From NCBI GenBank assembly GCA_039190385.1, contig JBCCYD010000141.1, positions 1-13,516 of the forward strand: DNA of 13,516 nt, read 5' to 3'. This stretch comes from Xenococcus sp039190385 (GTDB lineage Bacteria; Cyanobacteriota; Cyanobacteriia; Cyanobacteriales; Xenococcaceae). The first letter of the stretch is position 1. Every line of letters begins with the position of its first letter. The notes under the pieces were generated by a model. That model was not told the DNA's origin. It saw nothing but the letters and a program-made list of their open reading frames with translations, and did not search any database. Positions 13,502 through 13,516 of the stretch are shown here, piece by piece. The translations under genes were made by a program, and so were the position numbers.

Positions 13502-13516
13502 ATGGCATTAAATTTA
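13502..13516 (+). CDS. Probable start of the ATP synthase epsilon gene, cut by the window edge
   Basis: ATG at 13502 followed by four open codons (Met-Ala-Leu-Asn-Leu) to the last base. Cyanobacterial epsilon subunits begin with a similar short Met-x-Leu-x-Val/Leu strand, and the epsilon gene normally follows beta, so this is the expected place for it (atpE in cyanobacterial naming, atpC elsewhere). Five codons prove nothing alone; the call rests on position. The repeat array ends one base before this ATG. Confidence 0.4.

Overview
The window is chromosomal DNA from a low-GC cyanobacterium. The signs are 23 copies of the HIP1 octamer GCGATCGC, a fused ThiO-ThiG thiamine enzyme, a cyanobacterial-type Rpn/PD-(D/E)XK protein, a secreted TPR-CHAT protein, a chloroplast-like F1 beta subunit, and heptamer repeat arrays of the kind common in filamentous and colonial cyanobacteria. 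The genus cannot be fixed from the sequence.

Left part (1-3024): a small acidic antitoxin-like ORF with no intact toxin partner; an atypical SDR (YeeZ-like) on the plus strand; a saccharopine-dehydrogenase-like oxidoreductase on the minus strand that overlaps the SDR tail-to-tail by 11 bp; and an unrecognised 132-residue protein, also on the minus strand.

Centre (3155-9407): ileS, a complete type I isoleucyl-tRNA synthetase, is divergent from the 132-residue gene across a 130 bp spacer. Behind it lie an Rpn-family PD-(D/E)XK protein 26 bp downstream and an exported TPR-CHAT protein whose ATG overlaps the Rpn stop codon (ATGA). Gene order suggests these three could be co-transcribed, with the last two translationally coupled.

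Right part (9514-13516): a fused glycine oxidase-thiazole synthase (ThiO-ThiG) that supplies dehydroglycine and builds the thiazole of thiamine. Its ThiO half carries an in-frame purine-rich octamer array. Eleven bases after it is a 50-codon gene for a protein with two DnaJ-type CxxCxGxG zinc knuckles. Next comes the F1 ATP synthase beta gene (atpD; atpB in cyanobacterial naming). It is followed by two heptamer arrays that can fold on each other and that run to within one base of an ATG, probably the start of the epsilon-subunit gene cut by the window edge.

Most of the window is housekeeping. The least ordinary parts are the repeat-filled beta/epsilon spacer, the repeat inside ThiO, the small zinc-knuckle gene, and the Rpn/CHAT overlapping pair. 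I see no convincing new defence or mobile system, and no rRNA, tRNA, CRISPR or insertion sequence.
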